From JAAZZIT01 sp964480525 (GTDB taxonomy: Bacteria > Bacillota > Clostridia > Oscillospirales > Ruminococcaceae): a DNA stretch of 38,354 bases. Under the pieces are notes generated by a model, which made no database searches, was not told the DNA's origin, and saw nothing but the letters and a program-made list of their open reading frames with translations. The position numbers and the translations under genes are program-made. This document shows, in pieces, positions 31,733 to 38,354 of the stretch. Every line of letters begins with the position of its first letter. Within the stretch, counting starts at the first letter, position 1. The stretch spans positions 1 to 38,354 of the forward strand of contig CAYZOV010000015.1 of assembly GCA_964480525.1 (NCBI GenBank), in the 5' to 3' direction.

Positions 31733-32833
31733 GTGAAAAGAATAATGTCCTTTTTGCTGGCGGGCGTTGTTTTATTCTCATTTAGTGCCTGCGAAAACAA
31801 TAATAACGACGATTCTTCGACTTATACCCCGTCTGTAAACGCAAATGACAATTTGCGTTTTGTGACAAAATCCGTCAGTTATTCGTTTCCCGATTTTTTA
31901 ACGGACAACGACAGTATTTCCGTTCTTAGCCGACTGGTGTATAAAAGTTTTGATGTGGAAAAGAATAATAAAATATCGGACGAAACCGAAAAAACCCCAA
32001 ACGGTTATGTGTGCGACGTGTCGTTTTTAAACGGAAAACTCAAAAGGTTTAAACACCAAGACAAATTCGGACTGGTGGACGAAAACGATAATGTAAAACT
32101 TCAGGGGAATTATTCCTCAATCGTTCAGATTCGACCTGAACTTTTTGAACTTGTTAAAGACGGCAAAAAACAGTATGCTACGTTTGACGAAAATTATGAC
32201 GTGAAAATCATTGACGGCAAAGATTTTGACTGGGTTTTCAAAGACGGAAGCGTCAGTATTTCAAATGTTCCGTCCGACAACGCCGAGGTTTCAGCCGAAA
32301 TAACCGACGCAACAAAGTATACGTTAAAAACACCCGACGGGAAAACGGTTTACGATAAATCTTTTGACAGCATAAACGAAACGTCAAAAGAAAATTTCGA
32401 CCCCGACGCCAAAAACGTTTATACGGCATATTCGGGCGAAACTTATTACATTATAATCTTCGATAAGTATTATAATTATTCCGTTTATGAGGGGTGTTAC
32501 GGAAATATAAACATAAAAATCGGCGACCAAGAGGGAAATTGCTATATTCTGAACCACGACCATTATGTTCAGCTTTTGAGTTTAACGTCGTGTTTTGATT
32601 ATAGCCAGACCGATAATGAAAACAAGTCCGAAGATTATGTTTATGTGGATTTTTCCGTTTCTAAAAACAACCAAACCAAATTTTTGATTTTCAACAACGG
32701 ATATTGCGAAATTTCAAGCCCGTCCGAAGATTCAGGCGAAACGGTTACGAAAAAATACATGGTTTCGCAGGAGTGTTTTGCGGACGTTGTGGATTGGATT
32801 TGCACAAATCTATCTCATGATTATGGGGAGTGA
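31733..32833 (+). CDS. Lipoprotein of unknown function at the head of the atp operon
   Basis: This 366-aa protein has a signal peptide and lipobox FSAC with C20 as the likely lipidated residue. An Asn/Asp/Ser-rich linker follows and then a mostly beta-type domain with no motif I recognise. Regions such as LVDENDNVKLQGNYSSIVQI and YATFDENYDVKI recall WG-repeat style beta units, but weakly. The GTG start at 31733 follows GGAGGTGAG; ATG at 31745 is an alternative but would shorten the signal peptide. The next gene (atpI) starts only 5 bases after its stop and there is no terminator, so it is co-transcribed with the ATP synthase genes. Confidence 0.75.
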   Translation: MKRIMSFLLAGVVLFSFSACENNNNDDSSTYTPSVNANDNLRFVTKSVSYSFPDFLTDNDSISVLSRLVYKSFDVEKNNKISDETEKTPNGYVCDVSFLNGKLKRFKHQDKFGLVDENDNVKLQGNYSSIVQIRPELFELVKDGKKQYATFDENYDVKIIDGKDFDWVFKDGSVSISNVPSDNAEVSAEITDATKYTLKTPDGKTVYDKSFDSINETSKENFDPDAKNVYTAYSGETYYIIIFDKYYNYSVYEGCYGNINIKIGDQEGNCYILNHDHYVQLLSLTSCFDYSQTDNENKSEDYVYVDFSVSKNNQTKFLIFNNGYCEISSPSEDSGETVTKKYMVSQECFADVVDWICTNLSHDYGE

Positions 32834-32838
32834 GGATT

Positions 32839-33234
32839 ATGAGTTCAAACAATAAAGGCACAAACGATACAATTACACCGCTTATCAAAAAGATGTACCC
32901 TTATGTTATTCTTATGAATATTCCCGTGTGGCTTATAAGTCTTTTGTGGGGGTTTGAATTGTCAATGATTGTGGGGCTTGTCGTGGGTACGGTGTATTGC
33001 ATTTTAGCGTATATTTATCTGGGCAAAACCATAAATTATGCCGTAAATTTCGGCGAAATAAAAGCAAAACGCCTTATGCTCAGTTGTTATATCATAAGAT
33101 TTATCGGACTGGGTATTCTGGGATTTTTGGCTTTAAAATTTAGTTTTATGAACTTTTTCGGCGTGCTGATTCCACAGTTTTATCCGAGAATCGTTTTAAC
33201 ATTTATGGGATTCAGTAAAAAGAATAAGTTCTGA
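32839..33234 (+). CDS. atpI: ATP synthase subunit I-like membrane protein
   Basis: This 131-aa protein has four hydrophobic segments in the AtpI pattern and a basic tail. AtpI assists c-ring assembly and in Na+-type enzymes may help with Mg2+ uptake. Its position directly before atpB is the usual one and is the strongest evidence. ATG 32839 follows GTGAGGA; the in-frame GTG at 32830 would overlap the lipoprotein gene and is less likely. Confidence 0.8.
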   Translation: MSSNNKGTNDTITPLIKKMYPYVILMNIPVWLISLLWGFELSMIVGLVVGTVYCILAYIYLGKTINYAVNFGEIKAKRLMLSCYIIRFIGLGILGFLALKFSFMNFFGVLIPQFYPRIVLTFMGFSKKNKF

Positions 33235-33257
33235 TTTATGAAAGGCGTGGTGATTTT

Positions 33258-33974
33258 ATGGACGGACCAAAGGTTTCGTTTGTAATACCAAAACTTAATA
33301 TCGAAATTACCGAAACTTTGGTAATCGGGTGGATTATTATACTGGCGGTTCTTTTGATTTGCTTGTTTTTAACAAGAAATTTAAAGAAAATTCCCGAAAC
33401 CAAAAGTCAGGTTTTGGCTGAGATGTTTGTAAATTTTATAAACGGAACAGTCAAGAAAACTATGGGCGAACGTTTTATGTACTTTGCACCGTATATCGCA
33501 ACGATTATCGTTTATTCAATTCTCGGCGGAACAATAAGTATGTTGGGACTTCGTTCAATGACGGCAGACTTTAACGTTACCCTTTGTTGGGCGCTTATGA
33601 CGTTTACCCTCATAACATTTTTCAAAATTAAAACAAACGGCGTGCTGGGCTATTTCAAAAGCTTTACACAGCCTATCAAACTTATGACGCCACTTAACAT
33701 TATAAGTGAAGCCGCAATTCCTGTTTCCATGTCATTCCGTTTGTTCGGAAACGTTGCAGGCGGTATGGCTATTTCGTCGCTTTTGTATATGGCTTTGGCG
33801 TCGGCTTCAAGTGCTTTGCACCTTTCGTTTTCATTTGCAGGACTTGACTTGAACCTGATTCAGGTTGGTATTCCTGCGGTGTTGTCTATCTACTTTGACC
33901 TGTTCTCGGGTTGCGTTCAGGCATACATTTTTGCAATGCTGACAATGGTTTATGTTAGCTCTGCAACAGAATAA
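33258..33974 (+). CDS. atpB: ATP synthase F0 subunit a
   Basis: This 238-aa membrane subunit forms the ion half-channels. The essential arginine is R161 in MSFRLFGNVAGG, and the last helices contain YFDLFSGCVQAYIFAMLTMVY, matching the conserved C-terminal helix. The N-terminus is short, typical of clostridia. The start ATG is preceded by AAAGGCGTGGTG. Together with AtpE it sets the ion specificity. Confidence 0.95.
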   Translation: MDGPKVSFVIPKLNIEITETLVIGWIIILAVLLICLFLTRNLKKIPETKSQVLAEMFVNFINGTVKKTMGERFMYFAPYIATIIVYSILGGTISMLGLRSMTADFNVTLCWALMTFTLITFFKIKTNGVLGYFKSFTQPIKLMTPLNIISEAAIPVSMSFRLFGNVAGGMAISSLLYMALASASSALHLSFSFAGLDLNLIQVGIPAVLSIYFDLFSGCVQAYIFAMLTMVYVSSATE

Positions 33975-33986
33975 TTTAGCAAACTG

Positions 33987-34002
33987 TGTGATATTTTTCA
34001 CA
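33987..34002. promoter_or_regulatory. Rex-like operator between atpB and atpE
   Basis: TGTGA, six bases (TATTTT) and TCACA match 14 of 16 positions of the core of the Rex consensus TTGTGA-N6-TCACAA; the outermost bases do not match. It may also form a hairpin in the mRNA. Confidence 0.4.
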
Positions 34003-34040
34003 TTGATTTAATAAAAAATAATTTTTTGGAGGAAATAATT

Positions 34041-34304
34041 ATGGCAATTAGTAATGAAGCATTTGTATTGGGTTGTTCGGCTATCGGTGCAGGAACTGCA
34101 ATGATTGCAGGTATCGGACCTGGTATCGGTGAGGGTTATGCAGTAGGAAAAACTATCGAAGCTATCGCAAGACAGCCTGAAGCACAGGGAGATTGTACAA
34201 GAACAATGTTTATCGGTGTTGCAATGGCTGAATCAACAGGTATTTACGCATTCGTAGTAGCACTTCTTCTTATGTTTGCAAATCCTTTCCTTAAAAAGCT
34301 CTAA
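34041..34304 (+). CDS. atpE: ATP synthase F0 subunit c (two-carboxylate, Na+-type signature)
   Basis: This 87-aa hairpin protein forms the rotor ring. Helix 1 has the glycine-rich GIGPGIGEGY with E31, and helix 2 has MAESTGIYAF with E64, S65, T66 and Y69. The ES-T-Y set is the known Na+-coordination signature. The usual helix-1 glutamine is glutamate here, as in the Fusobacterium nucleatum two-carboxylate rotor. ATG 34041 follows GGAGGAAATAATT; the earlier in-frame start at 34026 lies before that ribosome site. Confidence 0.95.
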   Translation: MAISNEAFVLGCSAIGAGTAMIAGIGPGIGEGYAVGKTIEAIARQPEAQGDCTRTMFIGVAMAESTGIYAFVVALLLMFANPFLKKL

Positions 34305-34330
34305 AAATTTACAAACTTGAAAGGGGGATA

Positions 34331-34358
34331 ATGTCCTAATAGGTTTAATTTAGGACAT
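34331..34358 (+). promoter_or_regulatory. Hairpin with start-stop mini-ORF before atpF
   Basis: ATGTCCTA and TAGGACAT form the stem, extended slightly by A/T pairs. Just before it lies AAAGGGGG followed by ATG TCC TAA, a two-codon frame with an ideal ribosome site. The real atpF ATG is at 34368, just beyond the hairpin. Confidence 0.6.
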
Positions 34359-34367
34359 AATCACAAT

Positions 34368-34880
34368 ATGATTTTAGCAGGTAAAGTTACAGACTTCCTG
34401 ACTATTGACCCTACGACAATTCTGGGTACGTTGCTTAACACGTTGCTTTTGTTTTTGGTGCTGAAAAAATTTCTTTTTGATAAGGTAAACGCAGTTATCG
34501 AAAGCAGAAAAAACGATATTAAGAAAACCTACGACGACGCTGACGAGGCAAATTCCAATGCTAAAAAGCTTGAGGCAGAATACGAAGAAAAGCTTTTGCA
34601 CGCAAAGGAAAAATCTGCTCAAATCGTTAGCGACGCTACAAAGAAAGCCCAGACACGCTCGGACGAAATTATTTCTGATGCAAAAAATGAGGCAAAGGGA
34701 ATTGTGGACAAGGCTCACAACGAAATTGAACGTGAGAAAAAGCGTGCTGTTAACCAGATTAAGGATGAAATTACCGACATTGCATTTTCTGTTGCGTCAA
34801 AGGTTGTTGAAAAGGAAATCACACCTGATGACAACGAAAAGCTTATCAGTGATTTTATAGATAACGTGGGTGAATTGTAA
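34368..34880 (+). CDS. atpF: ATP synthase F0 subunit b
   Basis: This 170-aa stator subunit has an N-terminal membrane helix (residues 15-35: TTILGTLLNTLLLFLVLKKFLF) and then a long, charged right-handed coiled coil rich in Ala, Lys and Glu to the C-terminus, reaching up to F1. ATG 34368 has only a weak AGGA upstream, the strongest ribosome site lying on the other side of the hairpin at 34331-34358. The stop overlaps the atpH start (TAATG). Confidence 0.93.
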   Translation: MILAGKVTDFLTIDPTTILGTLLNTLLLFLVLKKFLFDKVNAVIESRKNDIKKTYDDADEANSNAKKLEAEYEEKLLHAKEKSAQIVSDATKKAQTRSDEIISDAKNEAKGIVDKAHNEIEREKKRAVNQIKDEITDIAFSVASKVVEKEITPDDNEKLISDFIDNVGEL

Positions 34881-35422
34881 TGGCAGGAAAACTTGAAAAG
34901 GTCTACGCAGACGCTCTTTTCGAGCTGGCAATAGAGGATAATACTCTTGATGAAATTTACAATGAAATGATTGCTGTTTGCAATGTTTTAAATGAAAATC
35001 CCGATTTTGTAAAGCTGTTGGGAATACCGACTGTTTCAAATGAAGAAAAGAAAAGCCTTATTTCAAATTGCTTTGAAGGCAAGGTTTGCGACAAGGTGTT
35101 TAATTTTCTAAATGTTCTTTGCGACAACGGAAGATTTAAATACTACTCGTCAATTACCGATGAATTTAAAGCTTTGTATAATGATAAAAACGGCATTTTG
35201 GAGGTTGAGGTTGTCACAACTTCAAGTCTTTCGGATAATTTAAGACAAAAGCTACTTGAAAAGCTTTCAAAAAACAGTGGCAAGAAAATCATTTTAAATG
35301 AAAAAATCGACCCGAGTATTATGGGAGGTATTGTGCTTAAATACAACAATACCCAGATTGATGCCAGCGTTAAGGCACGACTTGATAATATGCGTCAGCA
35401 GATAGACTCAATTATTGCGTAA
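34880..35422 (+). CDS. atpH: ATP synthase F1 subunit delta
   Basis: This 180-aa stator subunit links the b subunits to the top of F1. Its N-terminal six-helix domain (KVYADALFELAIEDN) and the C-terminal region with PSIMGGIVLKYNNTQIDASVKARLDNMRQQI given in part here are standard. The start codon shares a base with the atpF stop, so translation is coupled. Confidence 0.94.
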   Translation: MAGKLEKVYADALFELAIEDNTLDEIYNEMIAVCNVLNENPDFVKLLGIPTVSNEEKKSLISNCFEGKVCDKVFNFLNVLCDNGRFKYYSSITDEFKALYNDKNGILEVEVVTTSSLSDNLRQKLLEKLSKNSGKKIILNEKIDPSIMGGIVLKYNNTQIDASVKARLDNMRQQIDSIIA

Positions 35423-35435
35423 GGAAGTGTAATAT

Positions 35436-36950
35436 ATGAATTTACGTCCTGATGAAATTACAGGGATAATTAAAGAACAAATTAAAGGCTATAAATCTCA
35501 GCTCGAGCTTTCTGACGTTGGTACTGTTGTTACAGTAGGTGACGGAATTTCCAAAATCCACGGTCTTGAAAAATGTATGTCAGGCGAGCTTTTGGAATTT
35601 GATTGTGGCGTTTACGGAATGGCACTCAACCTTGAAACAGACTTTGTAGGTGCCGTTCTTTTGGGAAACGATGACCAAATCAAAGAGGGAAGTCAGGTTA
35701 AGCGTACAGGCAGAATTGTGTCTGTGCCTGTTGGTGACGAGCTTTTGGGACGAGTAGTAAACGCTCTTGGTGAGCCGATTGACGGCAAGGGTGCAATTTT
35801 GACTACCGAAACTCGACCGATTGAGTCGCCTGCGTTTGGTATTATTACCAGACAATCGGTAAATCGCCCACTCCAAACAGGAGTTAAGGCTATTGACTCA
35901 ATGATTCCAATCGGAAGAGGTCAGAGAGAGCTTATTATCGGCGATAGACAAACAGGTAAAACTGCTATCGCTCTTGATACAATTATAAATCAGCACGATA
36001 AGAACGTAATTTGTATTTACGTTGCTATCGGTCAAAAGCGTTCAACAGTCGCAAACGTGGTTGATACGCTTACAAAAGCAGGAGCTATGGACTATACAAT
36101 CGTAGTATCGGCTACTGCGTCGGAGCTTGCACCGTTGCAGTATATCGCACCTTATACAGGCTGTGCAATGGGTGAGCATTTTATGTTGCAGGGCAAGGAC
36201 GTTTTGTGCGTTTATGACGACCTTTCTAAACACGCTGTTGCGTACAGAACAATGTCACTTTTGCTCCAAAGACCAACAGGGCGTGAGGCATATCCGGGTG
36301 ACGTATTCTACCTTCATTCAAGACTTTTGGAAAGAGCCTGCAACCTTAACAAGGATTATGGTGGAGGTTCGCTTACTGCGTTGCCTATTATCGAAACACA
36401 GGCGGGTGACGTTTCGGCATATATTCCGACAAACGTTATTTCAATTACAGACGGTCAGATTTTCCTCGAAACCGAGCTTTTCCATTCGGGTGTAAGACCT
36501 GCTGTAAACCCTGGTATTTCCGTATCTCGTGTAGGTGGTTCTGCACAGATTAAGGCTATGAAAAAGGTATCGGGTTCTTTGAAACTTCTATATTCTCAGT
36601 ATCGTGAATTGCAGTCGTTTTCACAGTTCGGCTCAGACCTTGACAAGGATACAAAGGACAGACTTGCACAGGGTGAAAGAATTGTAGAGGTGCTTAAGCA
36701 GGGAAGAAATTCACCTGTTAAGGTTGAGCATCAGGTTTGCATTATTTATGCAGTAGTAAACGGTTTTCTCAAGGATATTGAGGTTAGTGATATTGGGGAA
36801 TTTGAAAAGGAATTGTACGAATTTTTGGATACAACTCACCCTGAAATTCTAAGCTCGATTACTCAGACTAAGGAACTCACCAAGGAAAACGAAGAGGCAT
36901 TGAAAGAGGCACTTTCACAGTTTGTTGAGAAATTTCTTCAGTCTAAATAA
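35436..36950 (+). CDS. atpA: ATP synthase F1 subunit alpha
   Basis: This 504-aa non-catalytic nucleotide-binding subunit has the P-loop GDRQTGKT at 169-176, the arginine finger R365 in SVSRVGGSAQ, and an N-terminal beta-barrel. Length and motif order are normal. AAGGAAGTG precedes the ATG, 13 bases after atpH. Confidence 0.97.
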   Translation: MNLRPDEITGIIKEQIKGYKSQLELSDVGTVVTVGDGISKIHGLEKCMSGELLEFDCGVYGMALNLETDFVGAVLLGNDDQIKEGSQVKRTGRIVSVPVGDELLGRVVNALGEPIDGKGAILTTETRPIESPAFGIITRQSVNRPLQTGVKAIDSMIPIGRGQRELIIGDRQTGKTAIALDTIINQHDKNVICIYVAIGQKRSTVANVVDTLTKAGAMDYTIVVSATASELAPLQYIAPYTGCAMGEHFMLQGKDVLCVYDDLSKHAVAYRTMSLLLQRPTGREAYPGDVFYLHSRLLERACNLNKDYGGGSLTALPIIETQAGDVSAYIPTNVISITDGQIFLETELFHSGVRPAVNPGISVSRVGGSAQIKAMKKVSGSLKLLYSQYRELQSFSQFGSDLDKDTKDRLAQGERIVEVLKQGRNSPVKVEHQVCIIYAVVNGFLKDIEVSDIGEFEKELYEFLDTTHPEILSSITQTKELTKENEEALKEALSQFVEKFLQSK

Positions 36951-36961
36951 AGGAGAAGCTT

Positions 36962-37828
36962 ATGGCAACAGCTAATATGAAGGACGTTAAACGTCGTATA
37001 AAAAGTGTTGAAAGCACTAAACAGATTACCAAGGCTATGGAGCTTGTTGCGTCATCAAAATTAAGAAAAGCAAAGGAACGTGCCGAAAAAGCACAGCCAT
37101 ATTTTAAAGAGCTTTACTCCACAATGTGCGATATTGCTCAAAATAAAGCTTTTTCATCAAGATTTATCTCGGATAATATTGTAAAAACCACGCTTGTTGT
37201 GGTTATTGCAGGCGACCGAGGTCTTGCAGGTGGATTTAACCACAATGTTTTGAAGCTTGCGACAACTAAATTTGACGAGGCAATTCAAAACGGAAATTCG
37301 GTAAGGGTTATGCCAATAGGCAAAAAGGCTGTGGAATATTTTGAAAAAAGAAATTATGAAATAGTAAATCCTTGTCAGCAAATCGCAGAGGGAATTACGA
37401 TTTATAAATCTCAAAATATTGCAGACGAAATTATTTCTCAGTTTAAAAACGGAGAAATCGGCAAGGTGGAGCTTGTATATACCACTCTTGTATCGGCGTT
37501 GTCCCAAGAGCCTGTTTTTGTGGAGGTTTTGCCGGTTAAAAATCTTGACGATGCGTCAGATGCAAAGCCACAAAGCTTGACGATTTACGACCCGTCACCC
37601 GAAGAGGTTTTTGATGACCTTATTCCAAAGTATATAAATGGAATTATTTACGGTGCTGTTGTGGATAGCTTTGCGTCCGAACAAGCAGCAAGACGTACAG
37701 CTATGGAATCTGCAAGTGATAACGCAAGCGAAATGATAGACAGTCTGTCGCTGTTGTACAACAGAGCAAGACAGGCACAGATTACACAGGAGCTTACTGA
37801 AATCGTTTCGGGCTCTATTAAACATTAA
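36962..37828 (+). CDS. atpG: ATP synthase F1 subunit gamma
   Basis: This 288-aa central-stalk subunit is recognised by the N-terminal helix KDVKRRIKSVESTKQITKAM, the internal GDRGLAGGFNHNV and the C-terminal helix with AMESASDNASEMIDSLSL and NRARQAQITQELTEIV. AAAGGAG precedes the ATG. Confidence 0.97.
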   Translation: MATANMKDVKRRIKSVESTKQITKAMELVASSKLRKAKERAEKAQPYFKELYSTMCDIAQNKAFSSRFISDNIVKTTLVVVIAGDRGLAGGFNHNVLKLATTKFDEAIQNGNSVRVMPIGKKAVEYFEKRNYEIVNPCQQIAEGITIYKSQNIADEIISQFKNGEIGKVELVYTTLVSALSQEPVFVEVLPVKNLDDASDAKPQSLTIYDPSPEEVFDDLIPKYINGIIYGAVVDSFASEQAARRTAMESASDNASEMIDSLSLLYNRARQAQITQELTEIVSGSIKH

Positions 37829-37861
37829 ATCCTAAGCTTTTATGAAAGGTGGATTTTTTAG

Positions 37862-38354
37862 ATGAATGAAAAAAATATAGGAGTTGTCGTTCAAATTGTC
37901 GGTGCAGTTGTGGACATTAAATTTGAAAAAGACAAGCTTCCTAACCTTTTAAATGCTATTGAAATCGACAACAACGGTCAAAGACTTGTTGTTGAGGTTG
38001 CACAGCATATTGGCGATGATGTCGTGAGATGTATCGCTATGAGTTCCACAGACGGACTTGTCAGAGGAACAAAAGCCGTTGACACAGGAAAGGCAATTTC
38101 CGTTCCTGTGGGTAAAGAAACACTTTCGAGAATTTTTAATCTTTTGGGCGAACCTGTTGATAACAAGCCTGCTCCACAAACAGAAGAAAGATGGGAAATT
38201 CATCGTCAGCCACCATCATACGAGGAGCAAACAGCCTCAAATGAAGTTCTTGAAACAGGTATCAAGGTAGTAGACCTTATCGCACCATACCTCAAGGGTG
38301 GTAAAATCGGTCTTTTCGGTGGTGCAGGTGTTGGTAAAACAGTTCTTATTATGG
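37862..38354 (+). CDS. atpD: ATP synthase F1 subunit beta, N-terminal part (partial)
   Basis: The first 164 codons of the catalytic subunit are visible; the gene runs off the window. The N-terminal barrel (GVVVQIVGAVVDIKF, then AMSSTDGLVRG) is followed by TGIKVVDLIAPY and the P-loop GGAGVGKT at residues 153-160. GAAAGGTGG precedes the ATG, 33 bases after atpG. It has no stop inside the window. Confidence 0.96.
   Translation, partial: MNEKNIGVVVQIVGAVVDIKFEKDKLPNLLNAIEIDNNGQRLVVEVAQHIGDDVVRCIAMSSTDGLVRGTKAVDTGKAISVPVGKETLSRIFNLLGEPVDNKPAPQTEERWEIHRQPPSYEEQTASNEVLETGIKVVDLIAPYLKGGKIGLFGGAGVGKTVLIM

Overview
The window looks like chromosome from an AT-rich, gut-type Clostridia, most likely a Ruminococcus-like member of the Oscillospiraceae. 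This is inferred from several signs. Ribosome binding sites are strongly AGGAGG-like and sigma-A promoters are clean. There is a lysine riboswitch, an ireB gene, a DUF5685 plus J-domain gene pair, an archaeal/fungal-type aspartate-semialdehyde dehydrogenase, and an F-type ATP synthase whose c subunit carries a Na+-type signature. No phage, insertion sequence or CRISPR array is visible.

Layout. Positions 1-4545 hold the end of rpoB, all of rpoC and a terminator. Positions 4549-8328 hold an AraC-type regulator followed by a secreted, membrane-anchored GH59 (galactocerebrosidase-like) glycosidase. Positions 8360-11222 form a four-gene operon: a DUF5685 protein, a J-domain protein with a cysteine-rich tail, and two membrane proteins. 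Positions 11284-11686 hold tRNA-Gly, tRNA-Arg and tRNA-His. Positions 11682-12430 have no gene but contain a dense array of short palindromes built as three nested modules, followed by an AT-rich accessory segment to about 15400. That segment has a C39-like lipoprotein, a CapA-like lipoprotein, and two 5'-truncated small genes joined head to head. Positions 15449-19090 are a lysine-riboswitch-controlled lysine operon on the minus strand (asd, a GNAT acetyltransferase, dapA, dapB). Positions 19157-22848 are the queuosine cluster queA-phosphoesterase-PAS-tgt. Positions 23001-26576 hold a HAD phosphatase, an XRE-cupin regulator, an acyl-CoA synthetase and a membrane protein. Positions 26643-27028 hold ireB alone. 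Positions 27038-31449 are a minus-strand aconitase / small membrane protein / isocitrate dehydrogenase / Rex operon, with a small CxxC protein downstream. Positions 31567 to the end hold a lipoprotein gene leading into the atp operon (atpI, B, E, F, H, A, G and the start of D).

How the genes work together. acn-icd-rex makes 2-oxoglutarate (for glutamate) and carries a redox sensor; a Rex-like operator sits inside the atp operon. The lysine operon is shut off by lysine through a leader riboswitch and terminator. queA and tgt act on the same tRNA wobble base. The AraC protein probably controls the GH59 enzyme beside it.

The most unusual signals are: the modular palindrome array after tRNA-His; the DUF5685 protein, with two Asp-rich motifs and six cysteines, next to a J-domain protein with a ten-cysteine tail; the two-carboxylate ion site in AtpE; the start-stop mini-ORF and hairpin before atpF; and paired palindromes over the acn promoter. 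All calls come from reading the sequence; no database search was run.
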